Source: Methylophilus sp. TWE2
GTDB taxonomy: Bacteria > Pseudomonadota > Gammaproteobacteria > Burkholderiales > Methylophilaceae
Length of the DNA: 64,000 nucleotides
Assembly (NCBI RefSeq): GCF_001183865.1
Contig: NZ_CP012020.1
Coordinates: 372,001-436,000, forward strand
Direction: 5' to 3'
The notes below the pieces were generated by a model. The model was not told the origin of the DNA. It saw only the letters and a list, made by a program, of their open reading frames with translations, and ran no database searches. Below are positions 37,655 to 46,856 of this stretch, in pieces (position 1 is the first letter of the stretch; each line of letters opens with the position of its first letter). The position numbers and the translations under genes were made by a program.

Positions 37655-38113
37655 TTATTGGTAAAGCACAAACACCCCTTCAAACGTAGAAGTCGTTTTG
37701 GTTTGACACACGATGCGAGCCTGCACGGTCATTCTCGCGCGACCCTTGTCACGATAATCCGCCACAAATTGCGCCCATGTTTCAGCGGATGGCAAAGTGG
37801 CGATACAGTCAAAGTCGGCATGCACGGGCAACAGAAATTTAATCTCCTGCTGTTTGATGACCAGGTTTCCTGCCAAGCCTAACCGTTGAATGTTGTGCTT
37901 CAACAGTGACCAGGCGGTGGTGATCGAAATGGCGGCAATACTGCCACCAAATACAATATCCAGATGGTTTTTATTGAGCGCATACGAGCCGCGCACAACC
38001 AACTCGGTCTCGCCTATTTCGGTAAACTGAATGCCAAAATTTTTGGTTTGAGGGATCAGCTCAAACAGCGTTTCTTCAAATGTCGTTTCGAGGGATGTCA
38101 CTTTACTTTCCAT
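37655..38113 (-). CDS. YiiD C-terminal-type hotdog thioesterase
   Basis: A 152-aa hotdog-fold protein. The helix-loop NKNHLDIVFGGSIAAISITTAWSLL is the signature of the putative thioesterase domain found at the C-terminus of YiiD. The following strands (GNLVIKQQEIKFLLPVHADFDCIA) complete the fold. The substrate, probably an acyl-CoA or acyl-ACP, is not known. Monocistronic; divergent from ada. Confidence 0.82.
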   Translation of the reverse strand: MESKVTSLETTFEETLFELIPQTKNFGIQFTEIGETELVVRGSYALNKNHLDIVFGGSIAAISITTAWSLLKHNIQRLGLAGNLVIKQQEIKFLLPVHADFDCIATLPSAETWAQFVADYRDKGRARMTVQARIVCQTKTTSTFEGVFVLYQ

Positions 38114-38259
38114 ATGTCGCTTCTCTTCAGATGATCTCTCTATGGGGACATTATCGCTTAATTATCAACATGACTGGAGAACGAACTTTGGCGATCTCAT
38201 ATTCAAAAGCAAGCAACGGAGTTTTTTGCTGCAAGTGATGCTGTATATTCTGGTTTCTT

Positions 38260-39369
38260 ATGCACATACATCAATTCAATATGAACGTGGATGCAGCCCA
38301 AACAATATTAAGCGATCCGCGTTGGCAGCAGGTGCTGGCGCGTGATGTCAACGCGGATGGGCAATTTTTCTATGCAGTAAAAACGACGGGCATTTATTGT
38401 CGCCCTTCGTGTGGTGCCCGTCAGGCCCGCCCGGAGAATGTAAGCTTTCATTTGACCGCTGCTGCTGCCGAAGCTGCAGGATTCCGCCCCTGTAAACGCT
38501 GCAAGCCCAACCAGGCCGGGGCAAATGAATATGCAGCCAGGGTGGCAGCCGCTTGCCGGATGATAGAAGACGCAGAATCGCTGCCCAGCTTGGCGCAATT
38601 GGCAGCACACGCTGGCTGGAGCCCTTTTCACTTTCACCGTATTTTCAAATCAATCACAGGGCTCACACCTCGAGCCTATGCGACGGCTATCCGGGCACAA
38701 AAGCTGCGTCAGACACTGGGGGCAAACATGAAAATTACCGATGCAATGTATGACACTGGCTACGGCTCAAATAGCCGTTTTTACGCATCCGCAACGGATA
38801 TACTAGGCATGAAACCGTTGCAATACGCTAAAGGAGGTGTAGATGCGCAGATTCATTTTGCCATTGCAGAATGTATATTAGGCAGCCTACTCATCGCCAC
38901 CAGCAGCAAAGGCGTGTGCGCGATTTCCCTCGGCAATGATCCTGAAACACTTCTGCGCGAACTGCAGGATAGGTTTCCGCGAGCGGACCTGGTTGGTGGA
39001 GATCGGGATTTTGAGTCGATCGTGGCAAGTGTCGTTGGTTTTATTGAAACACCTGGGCCAGGGCTGGCCTTGCCACTGGATATCCAGGGTACGGTCTTTC
39101 AGCAAAAAGTATGGCAGGCTTTACGCGAGATTCCATACGGCACCACTGTGACTTACAGTGAGCTAGCCAGTCGCATTGGTGCCCCTAATGCAGTGAGGGC
39201 GGTTGCCAGCGCCTGTGCAGCCAATACCTTGGCTGTGGTGATTCCCTGCCATCGTGTGATCCGGCAGGATGGCTCATTGTCAGGATATCGGTGGGGAATT
39301 GCGCGCAAAAAAGCCTTGATTGAGAAAGAGGCGGCAGCGACCGCTGTCCCGCCCAAGTCATCGAAGTAG
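38260..39369 (+). CDS. ada: Ada, bifunctional alkylation-response regulator / methyltransferase
   Basis: Repairs methylphosphotriesters and O6-methylguanine in DNA and, once methylated, activates the adaptive response. The 369-aa protein has all three parts. The N-terminal zinc domain has four cysteines (47, 51, 78, 81; Cys47 matches the acceptor Cys38 of the Escherichia coli protein). An AraC-type HTH follows at about 95-190 (LAAHAGWSPFHFHRIFKSITGLTP). The C-terminal methyltransferase carries PCHRVIRQDGSLSGYRWG with acceptor Cys330. ATG 38260 is used; ATG 38281 is possible. No alkB or alkA gene follows. Confidence 0.96.
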   Translation: MHIHQFNMNVDAAQTILSDPRWQQVLARDVNADGQFFYAVKTTGIYCRPSCGARQARPENVSFHLTAAAAEAAGFRPCKRCKPNQAGANEYAARVAAACRMIEDAESLPSLAQLAAHAGWSPFHFHRIFKSITGLTPRAYATAIRAQKLRQTLGANMKITDAMYDTGYGSNSRFYASATDILGMKPLQYAKGGVDAQIHFAIAECILGSLLIATSSKGVCAISLGNDPETLLRELQDRFPRADLVGGDRDFESIVASVVGFIETPGPGLALPLDIQGTVFQQKVWQALREIPYGTTVTYSELASRIGAPNAVRAVASACAANTLAVVIPCHRVIRQDGSLSGYRWGIARKKALIEKEAAATAVPPKSSK

Positions 39370-39386
39370 AGCTGTTTTGCCAAACT

Positions 39387-39412
39387 GTGCCGGAAATCAA
39401 TATTTCCGGCAC
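39387..39412. terminator. Strong hairpin between convergent ada and hydrolase genes
   Basis: A perfect 11-base inverted repeat, GTGCCGGAAAT and ATTTCCGGCAC, with a CAAT loop. Neither side has a T-run, so it may be a weak intrinsic terminator or an mRNA-end stabiliser for both genes. Confidence 0.5.
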
Positions 39413-39420
39413 ATTCATGG

Positions 39421-40413
39421 TTAAGGCTGCACTTTTCTACCCAGGAAGTTGTGCATCAGGTTTCCTATTTCTTCACCATCCTCTTCTAAGGCAAAGTGGC
39501 CAGTGTTGAGAAGATGTAGTTCGGCATTTGGCAAGTCTCGCAAGTAAGGGGTCGCACCTTCTGCCGGGAATATTTTGTCATTTTTACCCCACACGATCAG
39601 CATAGGCGGTTGATATTGACGAAAATAGGCCTGCCACGCTGGATAGAGTGGCGGGTTGGTGCCATAGCTATAAAACAGTTCTATCTGAATGTCTTTATTG
39701 CCTGGGCGGTCCATATAAGCCTGGTCCAGCATCCAGGTGTCCGGGCTGACATGGTGTGCTGGGTCACGAAATCCTTCTGTGTATTGCCATTTGGTCGCAT
39801 TCAATTCAAGGACTGGGCGGAGCTTGGCAGCATTGGCTTCAGTTTTGTTTTTCCAGAAAGCTTTAATCGGATCCCAGAACGGATTATCAATGCCTTCGTT
39901 ATACGCATTGCCATTCTGGACAACGATGGCAGTGACTTTTTCTGGATGCGCAGAAGCCAGGCGATAACCTATCGGTGCGCCATAATCCTGCACGTAAATG
40001 GCATATTTAGTCAGCCCAATCTGAGCGGTAAATTTGTCCACAATAGCGGCTAGATGATCAAAACTGTAGGTGAATTGTTCCATAGCGGGTTGGTCACTTT
40101 GCCCATAGCCAGGATAGTCTGGAGCAATCACATGGTAGCGATCAGCCAGTTTGGGGATCAAATTCCTGAACATATGTGACGAGGTTGGAAAGCCGTGAAG
40201 TAACAATACTGTCGGTGCATTTTTCGGGCCAGCCTCTCTATAGAATACCTTGACGCCCTCAACCACTTCAGTGTGGTAAGAAACCGTGGTTTCATTTAAA
40301 GCACCGTGGTTGGATGCAGGTGCAGATACCGCTTGCAGGGGCATTGCAAACGCGGTCATCGCTGCCCCAAGTAAGATCGGCCGCACCATCCATTTTAAAA
40401 TATCGTTTTTCAT
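39421..40413 (-). CDS. Exported alpha/beta-hydrolase with Asp nucleophile (haloalkane dehalogenase / epoxide hydrolase-like)
   Basis: A 330-aa protein with an N-terminal signal peptide (cleavage near residues 28-33). The fold has the oxyanion loop [14 protein letters not shown]. The nucleophile elbow VQDYGAPIG has Asp143 instead of Ser, as in haloalkane dehalogenases and epoxide hydrolases. The late acid is in VWGKNDKIF and the catalytic His in [15 protein letters not shown] precedes ATG 40413. It is divergent from a TetR gene, and the operator at 40578-40601 lies between them, so it is probably under that repressor. The substrate is unknown. Confidence 0.85.
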   Translation of the reverse strand: MKNDILKWMVRPILLGAAMTAFAMPLQAVSAPASNHGALNETTVSYHTEVVEGVKVFYREAGPKNAPTVLLLHGFPTSSHMFRNLIPKLADRYHVIAPDYPGYGQSDQPAMEQFTYSFDHLAAIVDKFTAQIGLTKYAIYVQDYGAPIGYRLASAHPEKVTAIVVQNGNAYNEGIDNPFWDPIKAFWKNKTEANAAKLRPVLELNATKWQYTEGFRDPAHHVSPDTWMLDQAYMDRPGNKDIQIELFYSYGTNPPLYPAWQAYFRQYQPPMLIVWGKNDKIFPAEGATPYLRDLPNAELHLLNTGHFALEEDGEEIGNLMHNFLGRKVQP

Positions 40414-40577
40414 TATCAGTCCTCTTAATATATTGGATTAAGTCATTCATTTCATTTGAGCTCGTCACACTGACGGCGTGACTGAAATTTAAAGGATTTT
40501 TTAACACTGAAAATCCAGGCTGGCCGCAATTCATTATTGCAGGCAACGAAACAATCACCGGAGACCTTCTGTGGACA

Positions 40578-40601
40578 ATTGTAGAATGACTGTTCTACAA
40601 T
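40578..40601. promoter_or_regulatory. Palindromic operator, probably bound by the adjacent TetR protein
   Basis: A perfect inverted repeat ATTGTAGAA-TGACTG-TTCTACAAT, just upstream of the tetR start and within the divergent hydrolase promoter region. A related GTAGAAT/ATTCTAC palindrome lies before the DUF1348 gene. Confidence 0.75.
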
Positions 40602-40607
40602 GCTGGG

Positions 40608-41174
40608 ATGACAACCAATGAACCCCTGCAACGATTATTATTGGCGACCGAGAAACTGATTTATGCAAATGGCATCAACGCGACTGGCATGGATGCTATC
40701 GTCAGTGAATCCGGTGTAGCCCGTAAAACGATTTACCGTAATTTCCCCACCAAGGAAGCGCTGATCGCTGAGGTATTGAGGCAACGGGATCAGCGGTGGA
40801 TGACATGGTTTATTGACTCCACGCGCACGCTGACAGAGCCTAGAGCCCGAATTCTTGGCTGTTTCGATGCTTTGGAAGCATGGTTCTCCACCCCTGATTT
40901 TAACGGCTGTGCGTTCATTAACGCCGCTGGCGAATGTGGCAGCAGCAGCCAATTGATTGCTGAGGTCGCCAAAGAGCATAAGGTCAATTTAGAACGTTAT
41001 TTGGAACAGCTGGCTGCGGCTTATGGCGCCGCCGAGCCTCAAAAAATAGCCTCAGAGTTATTACTCTTGATAGAAGGCGCAATCACCGTGGCCAAAGTGA
41101 TGGGGGATAAAATGGCGGCGAGTACTGGAAAACAGTTGGCTGAGCGCTTATTTTTGCAATCAATAGAAATGTAA
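40608..41174 (+). CDS. TetR/AcrR family repressor
   Basis: A 188-aa regulator with the TetR HTH at about 10-55 (EKLIYANGINATGMDAIVSESGVARKTIYRNFPTKEALIAEVL) and an all-helical ligand-binding domain. It lies between a divergent exported hydrolase and a convergent DUF1348 gene. Its ATG is seven bases after a perfect palindrome, so autorepression is likely. The ligand is unknown. Confidence 0.93.
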   Translation: MTTNEPLQRLLLATEKLIYANGINATGMDAIVSESGVARKTIYRNFPTKEALIAEVLRQRDQRWMTWFIDSTRTLTEPRARILGCFDALEAWFSTPDFNGCAFINAAGECGSSSQLIAEVAKEHKVNLERYLEQLAAAYGAAEPQKIASELLLLIEGAITVAKVMGDKMAASTGKQLAERLFLQSIEM

Positions 41175-41227
41175 GTGACGATCTCACCAAGGTCATGTAT
41201 TGGCCGGTTTGTGCCGACCCTGATTGC

Positions 41228-41707
41228 TTATAACCCTAATTCAGACAAGCCGGGATGGTCATCCGGACGTCTTCCCAGCGGCCAGTGGAATAAGCGCTCA
41301 CTCTCTTTAATCGGCACATCATTTAAGGATGCGTAGCGGTTGACCATCAGTCCATCCGGGTTGAATTCCCAGTTTTCGTTGCCATAAGAACGGAACCAGT
41401 TTCCAGAATCATCCTTCCACTCGTAGGCATACCTGACGGCAATCCGGTTGCCATCAAACGCCCACAACTCTTTAATCAGCCGATATTCATGTTCCTTGTT
41501 CCATTTGCGTTCAAGAAATCTTTGAGCTTGCTCACGCCCTTTGATGAATTCAGACCGGTTTCGCCAATGGGTATCTATGGAGTAGGCCATGGCCACTTTT
41601 GCCGCGTCACGGCTGTTCCAGCCATCTTCGGCCAACCTGACTTTCTGGATGGCAGTTTCTCGGGTAAATGGAGGCAGCGGTGGCCTGCTGGCTTGTATAG
41701 TAGTCAT
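41228..41707 (-). CDS. DUF1348 (NTF2-like) family protein
   Basis: A 159-aa SnoaL/NTF2-like protein. [55 protein letters not shown] and the C-terminal [31 protein letters not shown] are the DUF1348 core. Biochemical role unknown. Two TetR-type palindromes lie about 85-125 bases upstream of its start, resembling the operator at tetR, so it is probably a member of the same small regulon. Confidence 0.88.
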   Translation of the reverse strand: MTTIQASRPPLPPFTRETAIQKVRLAEDGWNSRDAAKVAMAYSIDTHWRNRSEFIKGREQAQRFLERKWNKEHEYRLIKELWAFDGNRIAVRYAYEWKDDSGNWFRSYGNENWEFNPDGLMVNRYASLNDVPIKESERLFHWPLGRRPDDHPGLSELGL

Positions 41708-41791
41708 GGATACTCCTTTAGTGGCGCAAGATGGTGATATAGGTGTGACAACACACTTGATACTCTGCTCAGACTGACCTTATAAAGAGAG

Positions 41792-41830
41792 GTAGAATGA
41801 GTATTCTACTTATGGTAGAACGATTGTTCT
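41792..41830. promoter_or_regulatory. Pair of operator-like palindromes upstream of the DUF1348 gene
   Basis: GTAGAAT-GAGT-ATTCTAC (41792-41809) followed by AGAAC-GATT-GTTCT (41817-41830). Both share the GTAGAA/TTCTAC core with the palindrome in front of tetR. Confidence 0.65.
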
Positions 41831-41990
41831 TTTTTGTCAATCCGTTATTCCAAGTTGTGGATTAGAAGGGCCACTTTCGGAAAAAACATTGCATTCACAA
41901 GGGCAGTCAGTCGTATTGCTTGCGCAAAGCAGACCCTAGGCTGATTTGCAGGGTTTTATCGAGAAATTAAAAATTTTTTATGAATTTCCC

Positions 41991-42017
41991 TAAAGTTCTC
42001 TAAAGCAATGCCGTAAA
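41991..42017 (+). promoter_or_regulatory. Sigma-28 (FliA) promoter of the chemoreceptor operon
   Basis: TAAAGTTC (41991-41998), exactly 11 bases, then GCCGTAAA (42010-42017). The consensus is TAAAGTTT-N11-GCCGATAA; 13 of 16 positions match. The start would be near 42024. This ties the downstream receptor, CheW and HD-GYP genes to late flagellar expression. Confidence 0.85.
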
Positions 42018-42172
42018 GAAGTCAGTAGTCCGAAAATCCGTGCCCCCCGATTTAACGACTTTTCCAAGGCCCAGAACCCGCCTTTGTTGTATTCAGCCGC
42101 TATTGTGAGCTGTAGGCAACATTTAATTTTCACTATTGAAAGTTTGCGGCTATGTTCGGGTTCCAGGAATCA

Positions 42173-42433
42173 ATGATTTTAGAAGCACATCCCATAGATG
42201 TTGCGCTTCAACCTCTTTCCTCAAGTATCTATCTCACTTTGTTGTGTCTGATCACTTTAGTTTTGTGGCGATCCACAACTCTGGCCATTGGTATTCCTGT
42301 CAGTTTTCTGTTTGTCATTTCCGTGAGTGCAACAGTATTCAACACTCTGACTAGAGTGCGGAGATTGGTGCAAACAAACACGCCTCAAACTTTCAATACT
42401 TGGAAGCATGCATCCTCTTCTGAAAGGGTATAA
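42173..42433 (+). CDS. Small two-TM membrane protein of the chemoreceptor operon
   Basis: An 86-aa protein starting at ATG 42173, with CAGGAA five bases upstream; ATG 42152 is an alternative giving 93 aa. Two adjacent hydrophobic helices ([15 protein letters not shown] and [20 protein letters not shown]) are followed by a basic, Ser/Thr-rich tail. No known family. It is the first gene after the FliA promoter, and its stop lies two bases before the chemoreceptor start, so the two are probably translated together. It could give the soluble receptor a membrane partner; that is speculation. Confidence 0.65.
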   Translation: MILEAHPIDVALQPLSSSIYLTLLCLITLVLWRSTTLAIGIPVSFLFVISVSATVFNTLTRVRRLVQTNTPQTFNTWKHASSSERV

Positions 42434-42435
42434 AA

Positions 42436-45048
42436 ATGTTAAACAGTCTTCGCAAGGTATTTGGTGGTCATCAATACACAAAGATATCCAATATTGAACT
42501 TGCTAATTTAAGAGGTCAAATCGAAGCCATTGGTAAATCGCAAGGCGTGATTGAGTTCACGATGGACGGCTTGGTGATCACGGCAAATGACACTTTTCTC
42601 AATATCTTGGGTTATACGCTGGCCGAAGCCAAAGGACAGCATCACGGCGCATTCGTAGAGTCTGCTTATCGTAACAGCCCTGAATTTAAGGCATTTTGGG
42701 CCAAGCTGAACCGTGGTGAATATGAAGCGGGCGTTTACAAACGCATTGGTAAAGACGGGCGCGAGGTATGGATACAGGCTAGTTATAACCCTATCCTGGA
42801 TCTCAATGGCAAGCCATTCAAAGTGGTGAAATATGCGACCGATGTGACGGCAGAGCGCCTCAAGAATGCGGATTTTGAAGGCCAGATTGCCGCCATTGGC
42901 AAATCACAAGGCGTGATTGAATTCACCATGGATGGTCATGTGCTCACAGCCAACAATACCTTTCTGGATGTATTAGGCTATAGCCTGGATGAAGCAAAAG
43001 GTCAGCATCACAGTACCTTCGTTGAGCCTGCTTATCGCAGCAGCGTTGAGTATAAAGAGTTCTGGGCCAGGTTGAACCGTGGTGAATACCAGGTGGGTGT
43101 TTATAAACGTCTTGCTAAAGACGGGCGCGAGGTATGGATACAAGCCAGCTATAACCCTATTTTGGACCTCAACGGCAAACCATTCAAAGTGGTGAAATAT
43201 GCGACCGAGGTGACTGCAGAGCGTCTCAAGAATGCCGATTTTGAAGGCCAGATTGCTGCGATTGGCAAATCTCAGGGAGTGATCGAATTCACGATGGATG
43301 GCAAAGTGATGGCCGCCAACGATACCTTCCTGAACCTGTTGGGCTATAGCCTGCCTGAAGCCATAGGACAACCTCACAGTGCTTTCGTGGAGCCTGGTTA
43401 TCGGGCCAGTGGCGAGTACCAGGCTTTTTGGGCCAAACTCAACCGGGGTGAGCATGATGCCGGTGTGTATAAACGCATTGCCAAAGATGGGCGTGAGGTT
43501 TGGATACAAGCTAGCTACAACCCCATTTTGGATTTGAATGGCAAACCATTCAAAGTGGTGAAATATGCGATCGATGTGACGGCAGAGCGCCTCAAGAATG
43601 CGGATTTTGAAGGCCAGATTGCTGCCATTGGCAAATCACAAGGTGTGATTGAATTCACCATGGATGGCCATGTGCTCACAGCCAACAACACCTTTCTGGA
43701 TGTATTAGGCTATAGCCTGGATGAAGCAAAAGGTCAGCATCACAGTACCTTCGTTGAGCCTGCTTATCGCAGCAGTAATGAATATAAAGCGTTTTGGGCC
43801 AAGCTGAACCGTGGTGAATACGATGCAGGCGTCTATAAGCGTATTGCCAAAGACGGGCGTGAAGTCTGGATCCAGGCCAGCTATAACCCCATTTTTGATC
43901 TCAATGGCAAACCGTTCAAGGTCGTGAAATACGCCACTGATGTCACGGCTCAAATTCATGCTTCCAGAGTGCTGGCAGAAGCCGTTGCCGAAACGCAAGT
44001 AGTGGTCAGTGCGGCTAAAGAAAATGATTTGACTAAGTTTATCCCCATGGAAGGTAAAACTGGGGAGATTGCCAACTTGTGTGAGGGTGTGAATGTACTG
44101 ATTGGCAATATGGCGGAAATCATCACACAAATCAAAGAGGCCAGTGAGACCATTAATACGGCAGCTGGCGAAATATCTGCGGGCAATAATGATCTTTCGC
44201 AACGTACTGAAGAGCAAGCCTCTTCATTAGAAGAAACCGCCGCCAGTATGGAGGAACTCGCTTCCACGGTAAAACAAAACTCACAGAACGCCAAACAGGC
44301 CAGTCTGCTTGCCGTTGAGGCGTCCAGTGTTGCAAATAAAGGCGGCAGTGTTGTAGAGCAGGTCATCACAACGATGTCGGATATCAGTGCAAGTTCCAGC
44401 AAGATCGAAGACATCATTTCAGTGATTGACGGCATCGCTTTCCAAACCAATATTCTGGCACTCAATGCCGCAGTCGAGGCTGCGCGTGCAGGAGAGCAGG
44501 GACGAGGCTTCGCTGTGGTTGCCGGTGAGGTGCGCAATCTTGCCCAACGCTCAGCCACTGCTGCCAAAGAAATTAAGCAACTTATTGCTGACTCTGCTGA
44601 GCGCGTGACTACAGGCACCAAGCTGGTACAAGAGGCGGGCGAGACCATGCATGAAATCGTGAGCTCGGTTGGGCGCGTGACCGGCATTATGGAAGAAATT
44701 TCCGTGGCATCCACAGAACAAAGCACCGGAATTGACCAGGTAAATTCAGCTGTCGCACAAATGGATGAGGTCACTCAGCAAAATGCAGCGTTGGTGGAAG
44801 AGGCTGCAGCGGCTTCTGAATCCCTGCTGGATCAGGCGGATGCATTAATGCGTAATGTGGGCATGTTCAAGTTGAGCAAGAACGTGATCACTCACATGGC
44901 CGCCAGCAGTTCCAGAGCCTCCCACAACACTCACACTGTCACAAAACAAGCTGGCCGGTTTACCTCAGCACATGCATCAAGCTCAAAGGCGGCTTCTCCA
45001 TCCATGGGGCTTAAAACTGCCACGGATAATGAATGGGTTCAATTCTAA
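42436..45048 (+). CDS. Soluble methyl-accepting chemotaxis protein with four tandem PAS domains
   Basis: An 870-aa receptor without any TM helix. Four PAS units of exactly 122 residues lie at 27-148, 149-270, 271-392 and 393-514, each from [19 protein letters not shown] to [10 protein letters not shown] or its equivalent. A short linker with HAMP-like helices (about 515-575) leads into the MCP signalling domain, with the hairpin tip [40 protein letters not shown]. The C-terminus ends EWVQF, matching the xWxxF tether that binds CheR/CheB. It probably senses an intracellular signal (redox, oxygen or flavin/haem-bound ligand, undetermined). It is co-transcribed with CheW and HD-GYP genes from a FliA promoter. 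Confidence 0.95.
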   Translation: MLNSLRKVFGGHQYTKISNIELANLRGQIEAIGKSQGVIEFTMDGLVITANDTFLNILGYTLAEAKGQHHGAFVESAYRNSPEFKAFWAKLNRGEYEAGVYKRIGKDGREVWIQASYNPILDLNGKPFKVVKYATDVTAERLKNADFEGQIAAIGKSQGVIEFTMDGHVLTANNTFLDVLGYSLDEAKGQHHSTFVEPAYRSSVEYKEFWARLNRGEYQVGVYKRLAKDGREVWIQASYNPILDLNGKPFKVVKYATEVTAERLKNADFEGQIAAIGKSQGVIEFTMDGKVMAANDTFLNLLGYSLPEAIGQPHSAFVEPGYRASGEYQAFWAKLNRGEHDAGVYKRIAKDGREVWIQASYNPILDLNGKPFKVVKYAIDVTAERLKNADFEGQIAAIGKSQGVIEFTMDGHVLTANNTFLDVLGYSLDEAKGQHHSTFVEPAYRSSNEYKAFWAKLNRGEYDAGVYKRIAKDGREVWIQASYNPIFDLNGKPFKVVKYATDVTAQIHASRVLAEAVAETQVVVSAAKENDLTKFIPMEGKTGEIANLCEGVNVLIGNMAEIITQIKEASETINTAAGEISAGNNDLSQRTEEQASSLEETAASMEELASTVKQNSQNAKQASLLAVEASSVANKGGSVVEQVITTMSDISASSSKIEDIISVIDGIAFQTNILALNAAVEAARAGEQGRGFAVVAGEVRNLAQRSATAAKEIKQLIADSAERVTTGTKLVQEAGETMHEIVSSVGRVTGIMEEISVASTEQSTGIDQVNSAVAQMDEVTQQNAALVEEAAAASESLLDQADALMRNVGMFKLSKNVITHMAASSSRASHNTHTVTKQAGRFTSAHASSSKAASPSMGLKTATDNEWVQF
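42514..43977 (+). repeat. Four in-frame 366-bp tandem repeats encoding PAS domains
   Basis: Units at 42514-42879, 42880-43245, 43246-43611 and 43612-43977. Units 2 and 4 are almost identical in DNA over their first 170 bases, differing at only a few third positions. This indicates recent duplication or gene conversion. Confidence 0.95.
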
Positions 45049-45065
45049 TGCGAGGAACAACGACC

Positions 45066-45551
45066 ATGAATACGACATATGCAACATCTGAGTCTTCCAA
45101 AAATGAGTTCTTGTCTTTTCAGTTGGGAGAAGAAGAGTTCTGCCTTGACATTCTCAAGGTTCAGGAAATCCGGGGTTACGCTGGTGTGACCTCCATCGCC
45201 AATACGCCAGACTATATCAAGGGTGTCGTAAATTTGCGGGGAGAGGTGGTGCCCATTCTTGATTTACGCATCAAGCTTCAATGTGAACAAGTTGAATACA
45301 ATGAATTTACGGTGGTGATCATACTTAATCTGGGCGGCCAGAATCTCGGCATTGTGGTCGACGGTGTGTCAGATGTAATTGCCTTGAATGCGGATCAGAT
45401 ACAGGATCTGCCGGAGATGCTGAGTTGTATAGATACCCGGTTTATGACCGGTGTCGCAATTATCGATAGCCAGACGGTCGTGTTGCTGGATATCGAAAAA
45501 TTATTAAACAAGGACGAACTGGACTCCGTGGTTAACCAGTCCGTGCATTAG
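45066..45551 (+). CDS. cheW: CheW chemotaxis coupling protein
   Basis: Couples chemoreceptors to CheA. ATG 45066 (161 aa) has AGGA nine bases upstream; starts at 45033 and 45048 are in frame and would overlap the receptor gene. EFLSFQLGEEEFCLDILKVQEIRGY, IKGVVNLRGEVVPILDLR and NLGIVVDGVSDVI are the CheW core. It probably serves the PAS receptor just upstream as a dedicated adaptor. cheA is not in the window. Confidence 0.95.
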   Translation: MNTTYATSESSKNEFLSFQLGEEEFCLDILKVQEIRGYAGVTSIANTPDYIKGVVNLRGEVVPILDLRIKLQCEQVEYNEFTVVIILNLGGQNLGIVVDGVSDVIALNADQIQDLPEMLSCIDTRFMTGVAIIDSQTVVLLDIEKLLNKDELDSVVNQSVH

Positions 45552-45585
45552 TGAATATGCCCCTTGGAATTTTTAAGGATCCCAT

Positions 45586-46815
45586 ATGTTAAAAACAATC
45601 CACATTCAGGAGTTAAAGCTGGGCATGTTTGTCCAGCAGTTACAAGGTGCGTGGTTTGATCATCCGTTCTGGCGTAGCTCATTTTTACTCAAAGATCAAA
45701 GTGATCTGAATAAATTATTGGCAAGTAACGTCGAGCATGTACTCATAGATACGGAAAAAAGTCTTGTTGCCACTACGCCATCAGGCACTTTGGAGCATAG
45801 TGTGACGGGTAAGTCTGTCAACGATGCCATGGCCGAGCTAAGGAAACGTGAGATTGGCAAACCGCGCGCACAACACCTTTCAGCGGCCGAAGAGCATCAA
45901 ACGGCGATGAAGTTAATCAATGCGAGTAAGGCATCCGTACGCCACATGTTTAATGAGGCCCGGATGGGGAAAGCGATGAATGCCGAAGAAGCCTTGCCAT
46001 TGGTGAAGGATATTTTGTCATCCATAGACCGTAGCCACAATGCCATTACCAGTTTGGTGCGGCTCAAAGGCAAAGATGAGTACACCTATATGCATTCGGT
46101 GGCAGTCTGTGTGCTCATGATTGCCCTCGCCCGGGAGTTGGGGCTGAGTGATGAGCAGACCCTGCAGGCGGGCGTGGCTGGACTGTATCATGATATTGGC
46201 AAGATGGCGATTCCGGACGATATTTTAAATAAGCCCGCCGCATTGTCGGAGGATGAGTTTATCGTGATGCGCAAACATAGTGAGTTTGGGCATGCAATTT
46301 TGTCGCGGAGTAAACAGATTGATGAAGTATGCCTGGATGTATGCCTGCACCATCATGAGAAAATAGACGGTACGGGTTACCCGCATAAAATGAATGGTAG
46401 TGAGATCAGCATTTTTGCAAAAATGGCCGCAGTCTGTGATGTCTATGATGCGCTGACTTCTCATCGCCCATACAGGACTGGCTGGGAACCGGGCATTACC
46501 CTGCACAGGATGACGCAGTGGACCGGGCATTTTGATGCGCACATCCTGAACGCTTTTATTAAATGTATTGGCATTTATCCAATTGGTAGCCTGGTAAAAC
46601 TGAAATCCGGCAGACTGGCTGTCGTTATTGATCAGTGCCCCACCTCCTTGTTGACGCCAGTGGTGAAAGTGTTTTTTTCTACCAAGTCCAATATGCACCT
46701 TGAGCCACAAGTCGTGTACCTATCAAGAATCGGGGGCCACGATGAAGTGATAGGACACGAAGACCCTCGGGTATGGGGCATCCATGATTTGCATACGATG
46801 TGGGCGAATGGCTAG
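45586..46815 (+). CDS. HD-GYP domain c-di-GMP phosphodiesterase
   Basis: Degrades c-di-GMP. The 409-aa protein has an N-terminal DUF3391-like region (about 1-130) and an HD-GYP domain (about 140-330). The metal and catalytic motifs YHDIGK (HD at 202-203) and HHEKIDGTGYP (GYP at 264-266) are intact. AAGGATCCCAT precedes ATG 45586. It is 34 bases after cheW in the FliA-driven unit, so breakdown of c-di-GMP is tied to the flagellated state. Confidence 0.94.
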   Translation: MLKTIHIQELKLGMFVQQLQGAWFDHPFWRSSFLLKDQSDLNKLLASNVEHVLIDTEKSLVATTPSGTLEHSVTGKSVNDAMAELRKREIGKPRAQHLSAAEEHQTAMKLINASKASVRHMFNEARMGKAMNAEEALPLVKDILSSIDRSHNAITSLVRLKGKDEYTYMHSVAVCVLMIALARELGLSDEQTLQAGVAGLYHDIGKMAIPDDILNKPAALSEDEFIVMRKHSEFGHAILSRSKQIDEVCLDVCLHHHEKIDGTGYPHKMNGSEISIFAKMAAVCDVYDALTSHRPYRTGWEPGITLHRMTQWTGHFDAHILNAFIKCIGIYPIGSLVKLKSGRLAVVIDQCPTSLLTPVVKVFFSTKSNMHLEPQVVYLSRIGGHDEVIGHEDPRVWGIHDLHTMWANG

Positions 46816-46856
46816 TGCAATAAGTGACTTGTTTAATGAATGACCCTTGGAATGTG

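Noticed and set aside
42514..43977. CRISPR or other non-coding tandem array
   Set aside because: The repeats are 366 bp, in frame and encode PAS domains.
43956..44774. 272-aa open frame on minus opposite the chemoreceptor signalling domain
   Set aside because: A Ser/Ala/Thr-rich shadow of the MCP coiled coil, with no ribosome site.
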